In this document: positions 24,446 to 35,116 of the stretch, piece by piece
How the letters are laid out: every line of letters begins with the position of its first letter
How positions within the stretch are numbered: position 1 is the stretch's first letter
DNA from: Lonicera japonica
Lineage: Eukaryota; Streptophyta; Magnoliopsida; Dipsacales; Caprifoliaceae
NCBI GenBank assembly: GCA_021464415.1
Contig: CM038469.1
Span: 19,425,901 to 19,489,900 of the forward strand
Length of the DNA stretch: 64,000 bases
Direction of reading: 5' to 3'
The notes under the pieces: model-generated
The model's input: only the letters and a program-made list of their open reading frames with translations
The model's database searches: none
What the model was told of the DNA's origin: nothing
Program-made: the position numbers and the translations under genes

Positions 24446-24631
24446 TCACATCCTCTCCAGGCATTCTTCAACTTTTGCCGATTCAGCTTCCCAAGCCTTC
24501 TGCGTTTCATCGGCAAAAATAAGATTCTGAATGCACATCGCGGTGAAGTTGGATGGAGATTTTGGAGGAGTTGACGTGGATGAAAATTTTGGAGGAGTTG
24601 ACGTGGATGAAAATTTTGGAGGAGTTGACAT
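24446..24631 (-). pseudogene. Small TATA-preceded reading frame with repeated STPPKFSST peptide
   Basis: The minus-strand ATG at 24631 opens a 61-codon frame starting MSTPPKFSST, with two further copies of the ten-residue unit, encoded by a 30-bp DNA repeat. It then has TQKAWEAESAKVEECLERM and a TGA at 24446-24448. The same frame continues past the stop as AMLEEVSKRNREMVEAEERE, a good coiled-coil segment, so the stop is probably secondary and the original protein was longer. A clean TATA box on the same strand (CTATATAAAC, 24713-24722) lies about 82 bp upstream. It sits between palindrome arrays, downstream of both the Ulp1-like gene and the transposase. I do not recognise the family. A transposon accessory protein such as a TNPA-like DNA-binding factor is possible but unproven. 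Confidence 0.5.
24550..24631. repeat. 30-bp direct repeat, three copies
   Basis: TTTTGGAGGAGTTGAC plus GTGGATGAAAA recurs at 30-base steps, the second and third identical over most of their length. The period is a multiple of three and preserves the minus-strand frame. Confidence 0.9.
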
Positions 24632-24712
24632 GGTGAAGCAAATAAGTGAAAGTTGAAAAAATTGAGATATTTGTGGATGAAAAAAGTTGAAAGTTTTGCG
24701 AATGACAATCAT

Positions 24713-24722
24713 GTTTATATAG
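24713..24722 (-). promoter_or_regulatory. TATA box upstream of the small minus-strand frame
   Basis: CTATATAAAC on the minus strand, about 82 bp upstream of the ATG at 24631, is at a normal distance for a plant promoter with a short leader. Confidence 0.5.
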
Positions 24723-24849
24723 TAGTCCCTTGGAATATGAAGGGCTGTCACTTTGGATCACATGCGTGCATTAATTCCAATTGTTATAATGACGGCCGCA
24801 ACAACTTTGAAAACGGAATAGATGCATGCATGCTTTTAGAATTTCAAAT

Positions 24850-25165
24850 TACTGCACCAACTTTGGAAAACGAAGAGATTACTGCAGCCTTCTTCAATCC
24901 GGATTACTGGGCACAATAATCCAAATTGCTGGAGAAGTAATGGATAATTACTGGCACCAGTAATTCATTGCTGCATCAGCAACTGGGATTACTGGCCCTT
25001 GTTATCATGTTTACTGGGCAAGCAACTTGGATTACTGGGGTCAGTAATCTGGATTACTTGTCCCGAAAATGGATTACTGGACGCAGATATGGATTACTGT
25101 AGCCAGTAATCTGGAATACTGGGGCAAGTAATATGGATTATTGGACCGAGTAATTATAGAATTGC
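24850..25165. repeat. Palindrome array between the two transposon-type genes
   Basis: ATTACTGG and CAGTAAT half-sites at short intervals, more diverged than at 23.4 kb, extend to within about 130 bp of the transposase 3' end at 25297. Confidence 0.85.
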
Positions 25166-25296
25166 TTTCTTACATATTTTAAAAATGGAAAATACCATGC
25201 AAATAAACCACAGAGGCATGGAAACAAATACAAACTGCGAACTAAAATTTCAATTTTACCCTCATCTTCGTCTGATTTATAGGAACATATAGAACA

Positions 25297-28200
25297 TCAA
25301 TTGTAGTCGTCATCATCATCATCATCATCTTGATCCTCCTCTTCATCTTCGTCCTCATCGCTAGTTAAGAGATCATTGTTATACTCTTCTACATCGTCTG
25401 AGTCGTAATCCTCGTCAGAGTCTTTATCATCAGGAATATCTATCCGCGGTACTAAACTAAAGTCGATATATAAAGTAGATATGGGAAAACATATTGCATC
25501 AGGTTCTTGATAGGGTTCTTGTACTTCATACAGTGGAGTGGCGGTTGTGTCCCTTGCAAGTGTGGTCTCACTGTACGTATCCCTATGTGACACCAAGTGG
25601 ACGACTTTCCATCCCTCACCAGCCGACGGATCATCTATATAGAATTCTTGGCTTGCCGTCTTGGCAAAAATAAATGGAAAGTCGTCGTACAAACTAGTAT
25701 TCGTGTTGATGGATAAAAGCCCACAGTCATACTTTATGCTACCGGGAACATCAAGGTCAGTGTTGTACCACTTACACATGAACAACACAACTGGCATGCC
25801 TTCTGCATATCTTAGTTCGACAACAGCCTGCAGAATCCCAAAATATGTGATGTCACCGGCCATTACCATCACTCTACTGTTCTGAGTCTTTTTGATCTGG
25901 TCTCGTTGATGACACACATACTTGACACCGTTTACGTCAAACCGTGAATAAATGGTGCAACGCATAGGCTTAGATATTAAAATATGTACCTCCCGGTTAT
26001 ATTTAGGAGCACTTTTACTATGCAAATCATGCATCTGCATAACAAAATATATGGAACATTAGTCAAATGCATGTGACATAACAAGTCAGCTAAGGATGAA
26101 TGTTTACCCATTTAGGGAAATGGTTAAGAAAAGACGCAATACGATCCTCATCAGTCCCGTTTGGAGCTAGATTAGCAAACTGATCTCGATGAATGTCTAT
26201 ATACCATTGTGATTTAGTACAGTTCTCCACCACACACCAGTGAGCCGTCGCCATTTGTGCTCTCCTAAGGCCGGCGGTCCTGACGCAACCGCTTGGCTTC
26301 ACAAGATCGAAAACAACTGAGATGTTCCACTGAGGTGCCTCTGGAATGATGTCATCACTCGCGTTAGGATCATTGAGATAGTTATTGATGTAAGTCACAC
26401 ACTCGTGCATGATGTTCCGCTCGACAATACACCCCTCTGGGTAACGCTTGTTTCCGACATCTTTCTTGAATTCACCGAGCTGCCTGTAAAATTGTATAGT
26501 TATAATACTAGGGATATAGATAATTATAAACAATAAAAAATAATTCATACCTTTCAGTGGAAAACATCCAGGTATAATATACGGGACCAGTAAATAGAAC
26601 TTGTTCCGGTAGGTGGATGCAGAGATGGACCATGATGATAAAGAAAGCTAGCGAAAATATCATCTCTAGCTTGCAGAGAATCATGACAATATCGCTCTGC
26701 ATCTAGCAGACATCCGACTTCCTCAACTCTCGAGCGATCATCTTGAAGAATCTAGATAACTCTACTAGCGCGTCGGCGACGTGACTTCCCAAATGTGGCC
26801 GGATGACTACCGGAAGAACACACTGAAGCATGACATGGCAGTCGTGCGTCTTCAGTCCGTAAAACTTTTTATCAAAGACTTTGACCTTATTCTTTAGGCT
26901 TCCCGCATAACCTCTTGGATACTTAACAGTAGCAATATAATCAAATACAACTCTCTGATCCTTAGGCCGAACTGTGTAATCAGCCTGAGGTAGCAACACT
27001 TTGCCTGACGGCCCTTTATTCGCCCAAAGCTTGCTGCGTATGCCCATCTTCTGTAAAGTTGCGCGAGATTTCGCATCATCCTTCGTCTTTCCATCAAGAC
27101 TTAAAATAGTGCCGAAGACGTTGTCGCATACGTTTTTTTCGATGTGCATGACATCTAATGCATGTCTCACACTAGATGTAGTCAAGTAAGGTAGCTCCCA
27201 GAATATACTGACGTGAGTCCAACAGAGTCTCTTTTTAGGTGCCTGAAAATGTGGATGCAAACTCATTGAAACTTAATCGAAATTACAAACCCAGTACAAC
27301 ATCATGTATTAAGAGGCGTACCCGTTTGAAGTCATTATGAGGATGCATCGATTGAAGAGGGTATGAATGCTTAATGGTCACTTCTTAAACCTGTCTTGCA
27401 GACATAATTGGTGGGGCAGTTCAGAACTCTTGCTTACCATTAAACGCTGCCGGCTACGTCTGATAGTGGTGATCTAAGGGTATCCATCTACGCGCACCTT
27501 GGTACAACATTCTTCCAATATTGTGCACTGCATCAATATCGTCCAAACATATGGGACATGCCTTGTACCCTTTCGTCTGAATGCCTCCCAACATCCCTAA
27601 TTCTGGGAAGTCGCTTATGGTCCACATCACGGCTACCCTCATGTTGAATGCCTCTTCACTGTATCGATCCCAAGTCAGCACCCCCGTCTCCCACAACATT
27701 TTAAGCTCCTCGATCATTGGCCTCATAAACACATTGAGACACTTTCTCGGAGACTTGAGGCCGGATACAACCATCACTAGCATGTTAAACTCCTTCTTCA
27801 TACACAACGATGGAGGCAAATTATAAGGCATCATAACAACAGGCCAAGCGCTGTACGGCACGGTCGTAGTCCCATAAGGACTGAACTCGTCGGACGCTAG
27901 AGCGAGGCGCACGTTTCTGAAGTCAGCCGCAAATTGCGGATGTAACCTAAAAATGACAAGACAAAATTCAATACTAGAATATATAATAAATTATTAATTA
28001 TTGTATATATACACAAATACAAACTGTAAACATATACTTCACCTGTCGAAATCCTTCCATGTTTCCCCATCCGCTGGCTGTCTAAGAAATTCAAGATCTT
28101 TTGCTGTTCTTTCGCCGTGCCACCGCATTTTCTTTGCAATTCGTTCGGACATGTATAGAAGCTGCAACTTTGGTGCCAAAAGGAAGTACCGAATAGTCTT

Positions 28201-28974
28201 TCAGGCAATCCGCTTACCACCACTTGTATCATCTTCTTCCCATCTAGACTCACCGCAAACAGGACATTGATCTAAATGTGCACCCTCTTTGTAAAACAAG
28301 AAGAAACCGTAATAACAAGCGTGGATCACCTCATAACCCATGCCAATCTTCTTCAAGGTCTTCTTTGTAGCTGCATATGAGTCCGGGTATTTGTTTCCAT
28401 CGGGTAACAGATAATTCATTTTCGCAACCCACTTGTTGAAGGCCGTGTCCGTCATATTATAACCCTGCTTTAACTGCAACACTCTAAGCACAGAGCACAA
28501 CGCAGTCACTTTACAGCCCTCGTACAATGGAGTCATTGCTTCGTCCAATAGACGCTGATATAACATCATATTTTCTTTGACAACTGGATCCGCCTGAAAT
28601 GCAGTGTCAACACTAGGGGGATTGTACGATTCATGGAATGGAAAAGCATCTTGCACGAACGCCACAGTTGGGTTACTACAATGATCGACACTGTTACTCG
28701 AAGAAGCCATGTACTGTTGTTTTTCTCGCACTTCACCGTGTAAGTACCATAAGGTATACAATGGCATTATACCGTTACTTGTAAGGTGGGCGTATATGTC
28801 ATCCAAGCTGAGCCGTGTGCCCATGTTGTAACACCATTTACAAGGACATGGATACAATCCCGTCGCATTGTTGCCATTCTCTCGTACAAACGTGCAGAAA
28901 TCCATTACCCCTACAATGAATTGCGTTGAACCTCTTGAGCATTTCATCCAAGATTTATCCATTTTCACTGCCAT
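25297..28974 (-). pseudogene. CACTA (En/Spm) transposase, five exons, five in-frame stops
   Basis: Five exons joined by GT-AG introns of 67-96 bp: 28974-28043, 27946-27322, 27242-26551, 26483-26108, 26034-25297. They total 3363 nt, exactly 1121 codons in one frame. The order matches plant CACTA transposases: Transpos_assoc (MDKSWMKCSRGST; CPCKWC), Transposase_21 (RLALASDEFSPYG, MMPYNLPPSLCM, DFPELGMLGG, ACPICL), DUF4218 (ALDVMHIEKNVCDNVFGT, MILCKLEMIF), DUF4216 (ISKPMRCTIYSRFD) and an acidic Asp/Glu tail. Stops are TGA 28201-28203, TAG 27454-27456, TGA 27421-27423, TAA 27385-27387 and TAG 26703-26705. No frameshift was found. The start is tentative (MAVKM, or MDKSW at 28962). The product would bind subterminal repeats and cut the CACTA ends. 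Confidence 0.9.
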
Positions 28975-29016
28975 ATAACATATATATTTTAAACAATAAA
29001 TATATATTTTCAGCAA

Positions 29017-29514
29017 TAAACATATATTTTCAAATATAGAAATCTACAAATCTATACTAAAATATTAGCATCCACTACTAATAATACGAACCAAGCATCA
29101 ACAACTAATTTATACTAAAATAATATATTCAACAAAAATTATACATTTTTTACACAAATCTCAACGTATTTTAAACAATTAATATATATTCTCAAATCTA
29201 GAAATCTACAAATTTATACTAAAATATTTGTCTCCACTATCAAAAAAACTAACCAACAGATCAAATAGGGGCAACAACTAACAACAAAATCATATATCAA
29301 CAACAAATTCACATTTTCTACACAAATCTCAACATTTATATAAATACACAAATTACTTAAAAAATAATATTAATAAGAGATAAACTAACTAAAGATCAAA
29401 AAAACCTTTAACGAGGGGAATGTTGTTGATTTATAGTTTCAAATCACCAAAATCGCCCAAAAATCAGACCACAACCTTCAGATCCCGAAAATGGAGGAGC
29501 TGCGGCTACTTTAT
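29017..29514. other. AT-rich 5' flank of the CACTA transposase
   Basis: Contains a duplicated block (AGAAATCTACAAAT-TATACTAAAATATT near 29039 and 29207; ACACAAATCTCAAC near 29152 and 29320). Presumably the promoter/leader side of the transposase, but no clear TATA box could be singled out in such AT-rich DNA. Confidence 0.5.
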
Positions 29515-29832
29515 GTTTAAAAGAACCTAGGCGATGTAAGTATACATACTTACGTCGCCTAATAATAAGGTAATTCCTGGTGGACCTCCACTTAGATATA
29601 ATGCTCTTGATCAATTGATTTTAGGCGACGTAGGTTATTTCTCACGTCGCCTAAATCATTCTTACACGACCAAAAAGATACCTAGGTCGCATAAGTTATT
29701 CTAGGCAACGTATGAAAAAATTACGTCGTCTAAGAAAATCTTAGGAGACGTATTTATTTATACGTCACCTAAGTACATATAGGGCGACGTAATATATTGA
29801 ATACATCGCCCAATCTACCGACTGGTGTAGTG
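29515..29832. repeat. CACTA subterminal repeats
   Basis: Many direct and inverted copies of TAGGCGACGTA / ACGTCGCCTAA lie within 300 bp of the terminus, including close inverted pairs (about 29622-29655). These are the expected transposase/TNPA-type binding repeats. The motif is unrelated to the ATTACTGG palindrome on the other side of the transposase gene. Confidence 0.85.
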
Positions 29833-30239
29833 GATAACGGAGTTCAGCCAATTTTGCCTACGTCTCTGGACCTGTTGCAGATCTTTTTACTAAAAGGGAG
29901 AAATTATACAAAGTGTTTACAACACTCACAACTCACAACCCAATTACACCCAAGAAAATTGCTCTCAATTTTTTCACACTAAGCTTTTTCTCTAAGCTTT
30001 TCTCTCAATCAGATTATTTTTTTTTAAGTACATATTCTGGTGCTCTATTTATAGAATGAAGAAGCCCCTCTTCTACATGTTTTGCCAGCTAATTCTTAAT
30101 TGGCTTTCCTTCTTTTTCAACAAAAGGATGCACCATCCACTCAATTTTCTTGGGTTGTTGGCTTGACAACCACTCTTTTCCTTTGTTTTGTTTTATTGTC
30201 ATTTATTGCACCGTTTGGTGCATGTAAGTTTGACCAACA
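29833..30239 (-). mobile_element. 5' part of a copia LTR, interrupted by the CACTA element
   Basis: On the minus strand this begins TGTTGGTCAAAC at 30239, then has a TATA box (CTATAAATAG, 30054-30045) and AGAGAAAAGCTTAGAG leader-like sequence. It then has an ACGTAGGCAAAATTGGCTGAAC segment typical of the R-U5 part of plant copia LTRs. It stops at the CACTA boundary before a terminal CA is reached, so the CACTA inserted into it. No polypurine tract precedes the start, so it is a 5' or solo LTR. The other half was not found. Confidence 0.75.
30045..30054 (-). promoter_or_regulatory. LTR TATA box
   Basis: CTATAAATAG on the minus strand, about 185 bp inside the LTR start, at the expected U3/R position. 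Confidence 0.65.
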
Positions 30240-30686
30240 GGGAAATGTGCTTCTTGCCGACCTTTTAAACTCGTGAGTTTTATAATTGAATTAACAAAAA
30301 AAATGTCATTAATTTAATGTGATGCTAATTCTTTAGGAGTCCTCTGCATTTTTAGTTTGATACACTTAATTCTTGCATCTTCATAAGAAAGAGTTTAATT
30401 TGTCAGGGAAAAGGTAGAAAAATTTAAGTTCGTGGATAGAGAAATTGCATCGGAGTCAACAAACGCTCTTTATTATGGTTGTGACTATGAAATGGGTCAT
30501 CAAACAATGTCAATTAAGCTAAATTAATAGAGAATGTAAAAAATTAAATGTTGGGGACTTCAAATAATATTGTTGTCTATAGTTTAGTCTCTTTACAAGA
30601 AAATCTAAATTTGGCTACCGCTTGTCGCCTGTACATGGTGGCATGTGGCCTAGCAATCATAATGGCTGAGAAGAATATTTAACAAT
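30240..30686. other. Intergenic DNA, nothing recognised
   Basis: AT-rich, without a supported gene or repeat boundary. Confidence 0.5.
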
Positions 30687-30694
30687 AGTATAAT

Positions 30695-31541
30695 TAGGGG
30701 TGTTCACGGGTCGGTCAACCGACCCATGGGAGGGAAAATTAGATGGACCGACACCTTCAGTCCTGAAGAAATATGGACATAAAGCCAACCGATCTATAGC
30801 AAAACCCATCGGTTTTGGGCATCGTCGGTTTCGGTCTGTTGTCGGTTGGTTTCGGTCATGGATCTGAGCATGTGAAACAAGCAAAAATCACTCATTTGTT
30901 TTGTACAAAACAGAACCAAAAGCACACCCCCATTACATATGTATATATATCCAACTTCTGTGTAGATCTGAAATAAATATATATATATATATATAAATAA
31001 AAAGAGTAGATTTGAGGTTTGCAATCCAAAGAGAAAAGATAACCTTAATCGTTGGACATGGAGTGGGGAGAAAGTGACGGCGGCGGTGGAAAGAATAGTG
31101 AAGAGTGAACCTTATTCACTGCGAGCCAACAGTGAGAAGAGTGAAGATCGAGGAAGAAGAGAGAAGCGAGAAGAGGGGAGGGGGGCGAAGAAGAGAGGAA
31201 GGAGCGGGCTGAACTATGATTTGTGATTTTGGGTAATTAGATAAATTAGAGAAGAGGGGATATTAATGTCACACGTTGGTTATCTAAAAGGGTGAATGGC
31301 AAATAACAAATTAATAACATAAGTATATTAAAACAAATATACATATATTTTTAAAATATATAAATATTCGGTTCGGGTTTACAGGGTTTTTTATCTATAG
31401 GACCGAGGACCGACCCGAACCTAAATCGGTCCACAAAATCTAGACCGAACCGACCCATAAGAAATATAAAAACCAGAAAAAAGCCTACGGTCCGGTCCGG
31501 TTCGGTCCTTATCGGTCCGGTTCGGTTTTTGCACACCCCTA
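30695..31541. mobile_element. Non-autonomous hAT element (847 bp)
   Basis: Termini TAGGGGTGT...ACACCCCTA form short inverted repeats, and a perfect eight-base duplication AGTATAAT lies on each side (30687-30694 and 31542-31549), as for hAT. Subterminal regions are rich in CGGTTCGG/CCGAACCG and CCGACC motifs. There is no transposase. Purine-rich GAGAAG repeats occur near 31130-31210. Short frames inside are chance. Confidence 0.92.
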
Positions 31542-31549
31542 AGTATAAT

Positions 31550-32412
31550 CATAAATACAAAAATACAAATTTTTCGTCAATCTCTATCAATTACTTATTT
31601 TAAAATAAATTTTGTCAATTGGGTACCTTCCCTAGTCAACATTCAGAAATAATTACTTGTTTAAAATAATAATTTTCTTGTATTTTTCAAAAAATAGGGT
31701 GACGCATGAAGATGTCTAGTTTGTGTAGAAAGACACCAAATAATGTAACAATTATAATTTTGATTCCTTGAGAGAGAGATGTAATTAGTGTACAAAAAAA
31801 ACATAATTTTAAAGGTGTTTAATCCTTTACAACAATCTTATCAATTAGAAGAAAAATAACTTTCGGGTTACTTCAAATTTCAAAGGATGCTGTCTCTCTG
31901 CGAATATTGCTAGATATCAAAAAGAATATCTGTGCCAATTTTTGTGCACGTTTTAAAAAGATAGTGCCTTGATAAAAGCTTCTTTCAAATTTATTTATTT
32001 ATTTATTTAAAAGAAACATGCAACACTCTTTTAAAGAACATATATGTGAATATATATGTGATGGTTCTAATATTATTTTACAAATAATGAGAATAATACT
32101 TTAGAGAGTGCGAGAGAGAGAGATATCCTTGATACGATGTGAGAAATTACTTGAAAATTTAGAAGGTGTGCCAGATATATGCTAGCAAAAAATAAAAATT
32201 CAACATTTGTTGACACCAAACTATTTTATAAGAAAACTAGGAAAAACGCATTGTTTGTAAAATGGTAAATTCAAGTTTAATGTCCTTCAGTACCAGCATC
32301 CATCCATCTTACGGCAAACTAGTTTAAAGCTTAATTTGTTGTTCACTACAGTAATAATCACTACAGTTTCTTAATACTATTCACTTTGCCTCCAACTAAA
32401 AGTCTTACACGT
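31550..32412. other. Intergenic DNA, nothing recognised
   Basis: AT-rich, with short (ATTT)n and TATATG runs. No gene or bounded element was seen. Confidence 0.5.
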
Positions 32413-32529
32413 TGTTGACACTATCAATTCTACATCGGAAGAGTGAATCCTCATAAAGCAATATATAAGATCTCTAGGCTACTCCACCCATCACCAATTA
32501 GTTTTAGATTGGATGATCCAAATCTAACA
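32413..32529 (+). mobile_element. TRIM-like LTR with primer-binding site
   Basis: A 117-bp segment starts TGTTGACACTATCAATTCTAC and ends CTAACA. It is followed directly by TGGTATCAAACC, close to the Met-tRNA primer-binding site. A second fragment resembling the LTR start (GACTATCAATCCCACATCA) begins at about 32547. This is the layout of a terminal-repeat retrotransposon in miniature, here incomplete. No coding region is expected in this type. Confidence 0.65.
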
Positions 32530-34182
32530 TGGTATCAAACCGTGTTAAGACTATCAATCCCACATCACTATTAAAATAAAGTTTGAATTTTCATAAATGC
32601 CATAAAATCTAAATCTAATTAAACGATTGAAAGAGTGAGCATCAAACGTTTAATTACATATGTTAGAATATCATTTCATATAACTTAATTGTTAAGCAGC
32701 GTATCTCATATTTTTAACTTCTAGAAATAAGTGAAAAGGAGAAGATATAAAACGCGGGACATGATTAATTAATCCGAACTTGGTGATCTATTAACAAGTT
32801 TTTCAAAAACTATGTACGAGCATCACGCTTAGTCAAATCTAAATCTATCAAATTAGATTTGCAGTATTTATTTAATCAGTTGTTAAGGTTGACAACGGTA
32901 AGCTTTGTTGTGTTATTTATTTTATTTTTTCAATAACCAAATTCATGGAGTCTACTGTTTTATTTCGATTAAAGTTAAATAATTTAGATTTTTCACAAAA
33001 TATATGATGGGAAAGAATTGTAAATATTGGAAAAATATAGAATAATGGGATCAACCATTTTGATTATACAGGGAAAAAAAATAATTATTTTGGGAATTAA
33101 CTTAATTATTAATTAAAGGATAGGGCAAATGAGACGTCGGATTTCTTAAATTCATTAATGCATCAAGAAAATATTTTTTGTAACATTACATGCATGGTTG
33201 AAATCACAAAATCTGTTATGATTTTTGACAAGCTTATAGGTTTATTTGGGAGTCCTACGATAAAAAAAAATTAAATAAATAAATAAATGTACCTGATATG
33301 AGAATTGTTCAAATATATAATGACAAGAATGAATGAAATGTTATATTAATTGTCCTATTAATGTTTCAATTTTCTAAATTGTTAATGTGTTGTTGATCAT
33401 TTGTAATTTTCTTCTTGTTTTGATTTTTGAGAAATAACTAAGAAAGCATATTTCACAAATCAACAAGACGACAATAATCCGTGTATTACAAAAAAAAAAA
33501 CATAAGAATTTTGTTTGTAAGCTACAAATATTACAAGGGCAACATGACAAGATCGGATTTCAATCCGAATCCATATTTTTGTCAGATATGGATTTAAAAT
33601 TTTAATCTGATATCTAATAACAATCCGAATATGATAATTAATCTGATAATTTAATAGAGCAAATATAGTTTAGGCACGTATGATCTGTTTACAATTCGGA
33701 TCCAATTTGATATAAATATTTTATATTTATGATATATAGTGATTACATGTTGTAAATACTACTCATTTTTGGATAAATGCTGAGTTTTAATTAAGTGAAA
33801 CTTCCAGACTTCCAAGTAGTGTGTTTTGGCATACTAAATTGGAATTTTAAACTAATTTAATAACCATAATTATAGAAGAAAATCATAGACATAAAGGACT
33901 CACTCATTGTTTGCAGCTAATCTACTATACATTTCTCTGTATATTTCATAATTAAAAAACCTCATTCTCCTTTTAAAAAGTTCGGATCGGATTGGAGATT
34001 CATTAAGCTCACAAAATCGAACATGGATTTGATTGTTAACAAACCATCAGATTATCAGATCGGATCAAATTGAATATTTTTCTTAACAAATCAGATTGGA
34101 TATAGAAAAATCCAATCAAAATCCTATCCATTGACAAGTCTAAAAAGAAGTGATCCTCCCACTCATATTTTTAAGACACTAA
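32530..34182. other. AT-rich intergenic DNA with a possible eroded transposon
   Basis: Between about 33540 and 34140 the sequence is rich in GGATT/AATCC and GATCGGAT motifs in both orientations, with AACATGACAAGATCGGATTTC on the left and ATCCATTGACAAGTCTA on the right. This suggests an old non-autonomous element, but I could not fix target duplications. The rest shows no gene. Confidence 0.35.
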
Positions 34183-34530
34183 GCTCTGTTTGGTTCAAAA
34201 CTAAAAACTCAGCTTTTTAATTTTTTACTAAAAAGTTAATTTTATTTTACACTTTTCAAAATTTATTTCACTTTACTTTCTCTCTCATAAAATTTTTAAA
34301 ACACCATAACTTTAAATCCAAAAATTGGAATTAGATAAAAGCATATATATATATATTAAAACCTACTCATCGAGATTTATAAAATAAGATTCATTTTAAC
34401 TATTTTTTGAGTTAATTTCATGAGTTTTTTAAATTGGTTGAAAAAAACTCTTAACAAAAATCAAATTCAATTTTCAACCTACTTTCACACTTCCCAAAAA
34501 TTCAACTCAAAAACTCAACCAAACATACCC
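34183..34530. mobile_element. Tourist-like (PIF/Harbinger) MITE
   Basis: 348 bp, with imperfect inverted ends built on CTGTTTGGTT/AACCAAACA and the three-base duplication TAA on both sides (34180-34182 and 34531-34533). Internal sequence is AT-rich, with CTCAT-GAGAT-TATAAAA segments and no coding region. Confidence 0.8.
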
Positions 34531-34533
34531 TAA

Positions 34534-35116
34534 CATGCTGGGGACAAAATTTTAAATTCCTATAGTATTTCCTTGGTCTAACATTTTTAGTCTAATTTTT
34601 TTGTGAACGTTCTAAACTACGGATCTTCTTGTTGTGTCCACCGTTTGTGGTGGTTGTAGTCCACCTGTTTGTAGTTCAACTATAAAAATGAAAAGATTGT
34701 ATTATTGATGTATTATTAAATCATTGCTTGTATAAAAAAAATTAATAAGAAGAATAAGAACATAAATTATCATGCTTCTTGACTATAAATTATGTTGAAT
34801 TGGGTTTTTCTCAATGTCGCAAACTAAGAGTACAATTTTTGTTTGGTGATATGAGGAAAGTACAAGATCTCTTGATAGTATCCAAATTTAACTATCAATA
34901 TATTGTCCAATGTAAATCGTGCTTAGGCCAAGCGATGATCCACTATTTGTGTTGGCGTAGCCGATATCATTTGATGTAAATATGGGATAACCTAAGAATG
35001 ATTTTAAGGAAAAATCAATCAGAACCCTTATATATTCTTGTTGATTCTATGAATATCCTAGAAAATAGAAACTGTTGATTCTATATTCTTTTTTCCTCGT
35101 GGCAATTAAAAAAAAG
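34534..35116. other. Intergenic DNA
   Basis: A 66-codon plus-strand frame (34779-34979) has mixed composition but no domain I recognise. TTGATTCTAT is repeated near 35040 and 35073. No supported gene. Confidence 0.45.

Larger units (their letters stand above)
25297..29832 (-). mobile_element. CACTA element, right terminus present, left limit unknown
   Basis: The right end at 29832 reads CTGGTGTAGTG, on the minus strand CACTACACCAG, a CACTA terminal repeat. The next bases GAT are the presumed three-base target copy. The transposase starts about 860 bp inside. I found no CACTACACC left end on the plus strand between the transposase and the LTR nest, so the element may extend left over the palindrome arrays and the Ulp1-like gene, or be truncated. 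The coordinates give the minimum extent. Confidence 0.75.

Noticed and set aside
30657..31536. Short minus-strand frames rich in Arg, Pro and Thr
   Set aside because: They arise from the CCGAACCG-type subterminal repeats of the non-autonomous hAT element.
32413..32529. Cassandra-type element with 5S rRNA-like LTR
   Set aside because: The LTR is TRIM-like, but I see no 5S promoter boxes in it, so only the general TRIM call is made.
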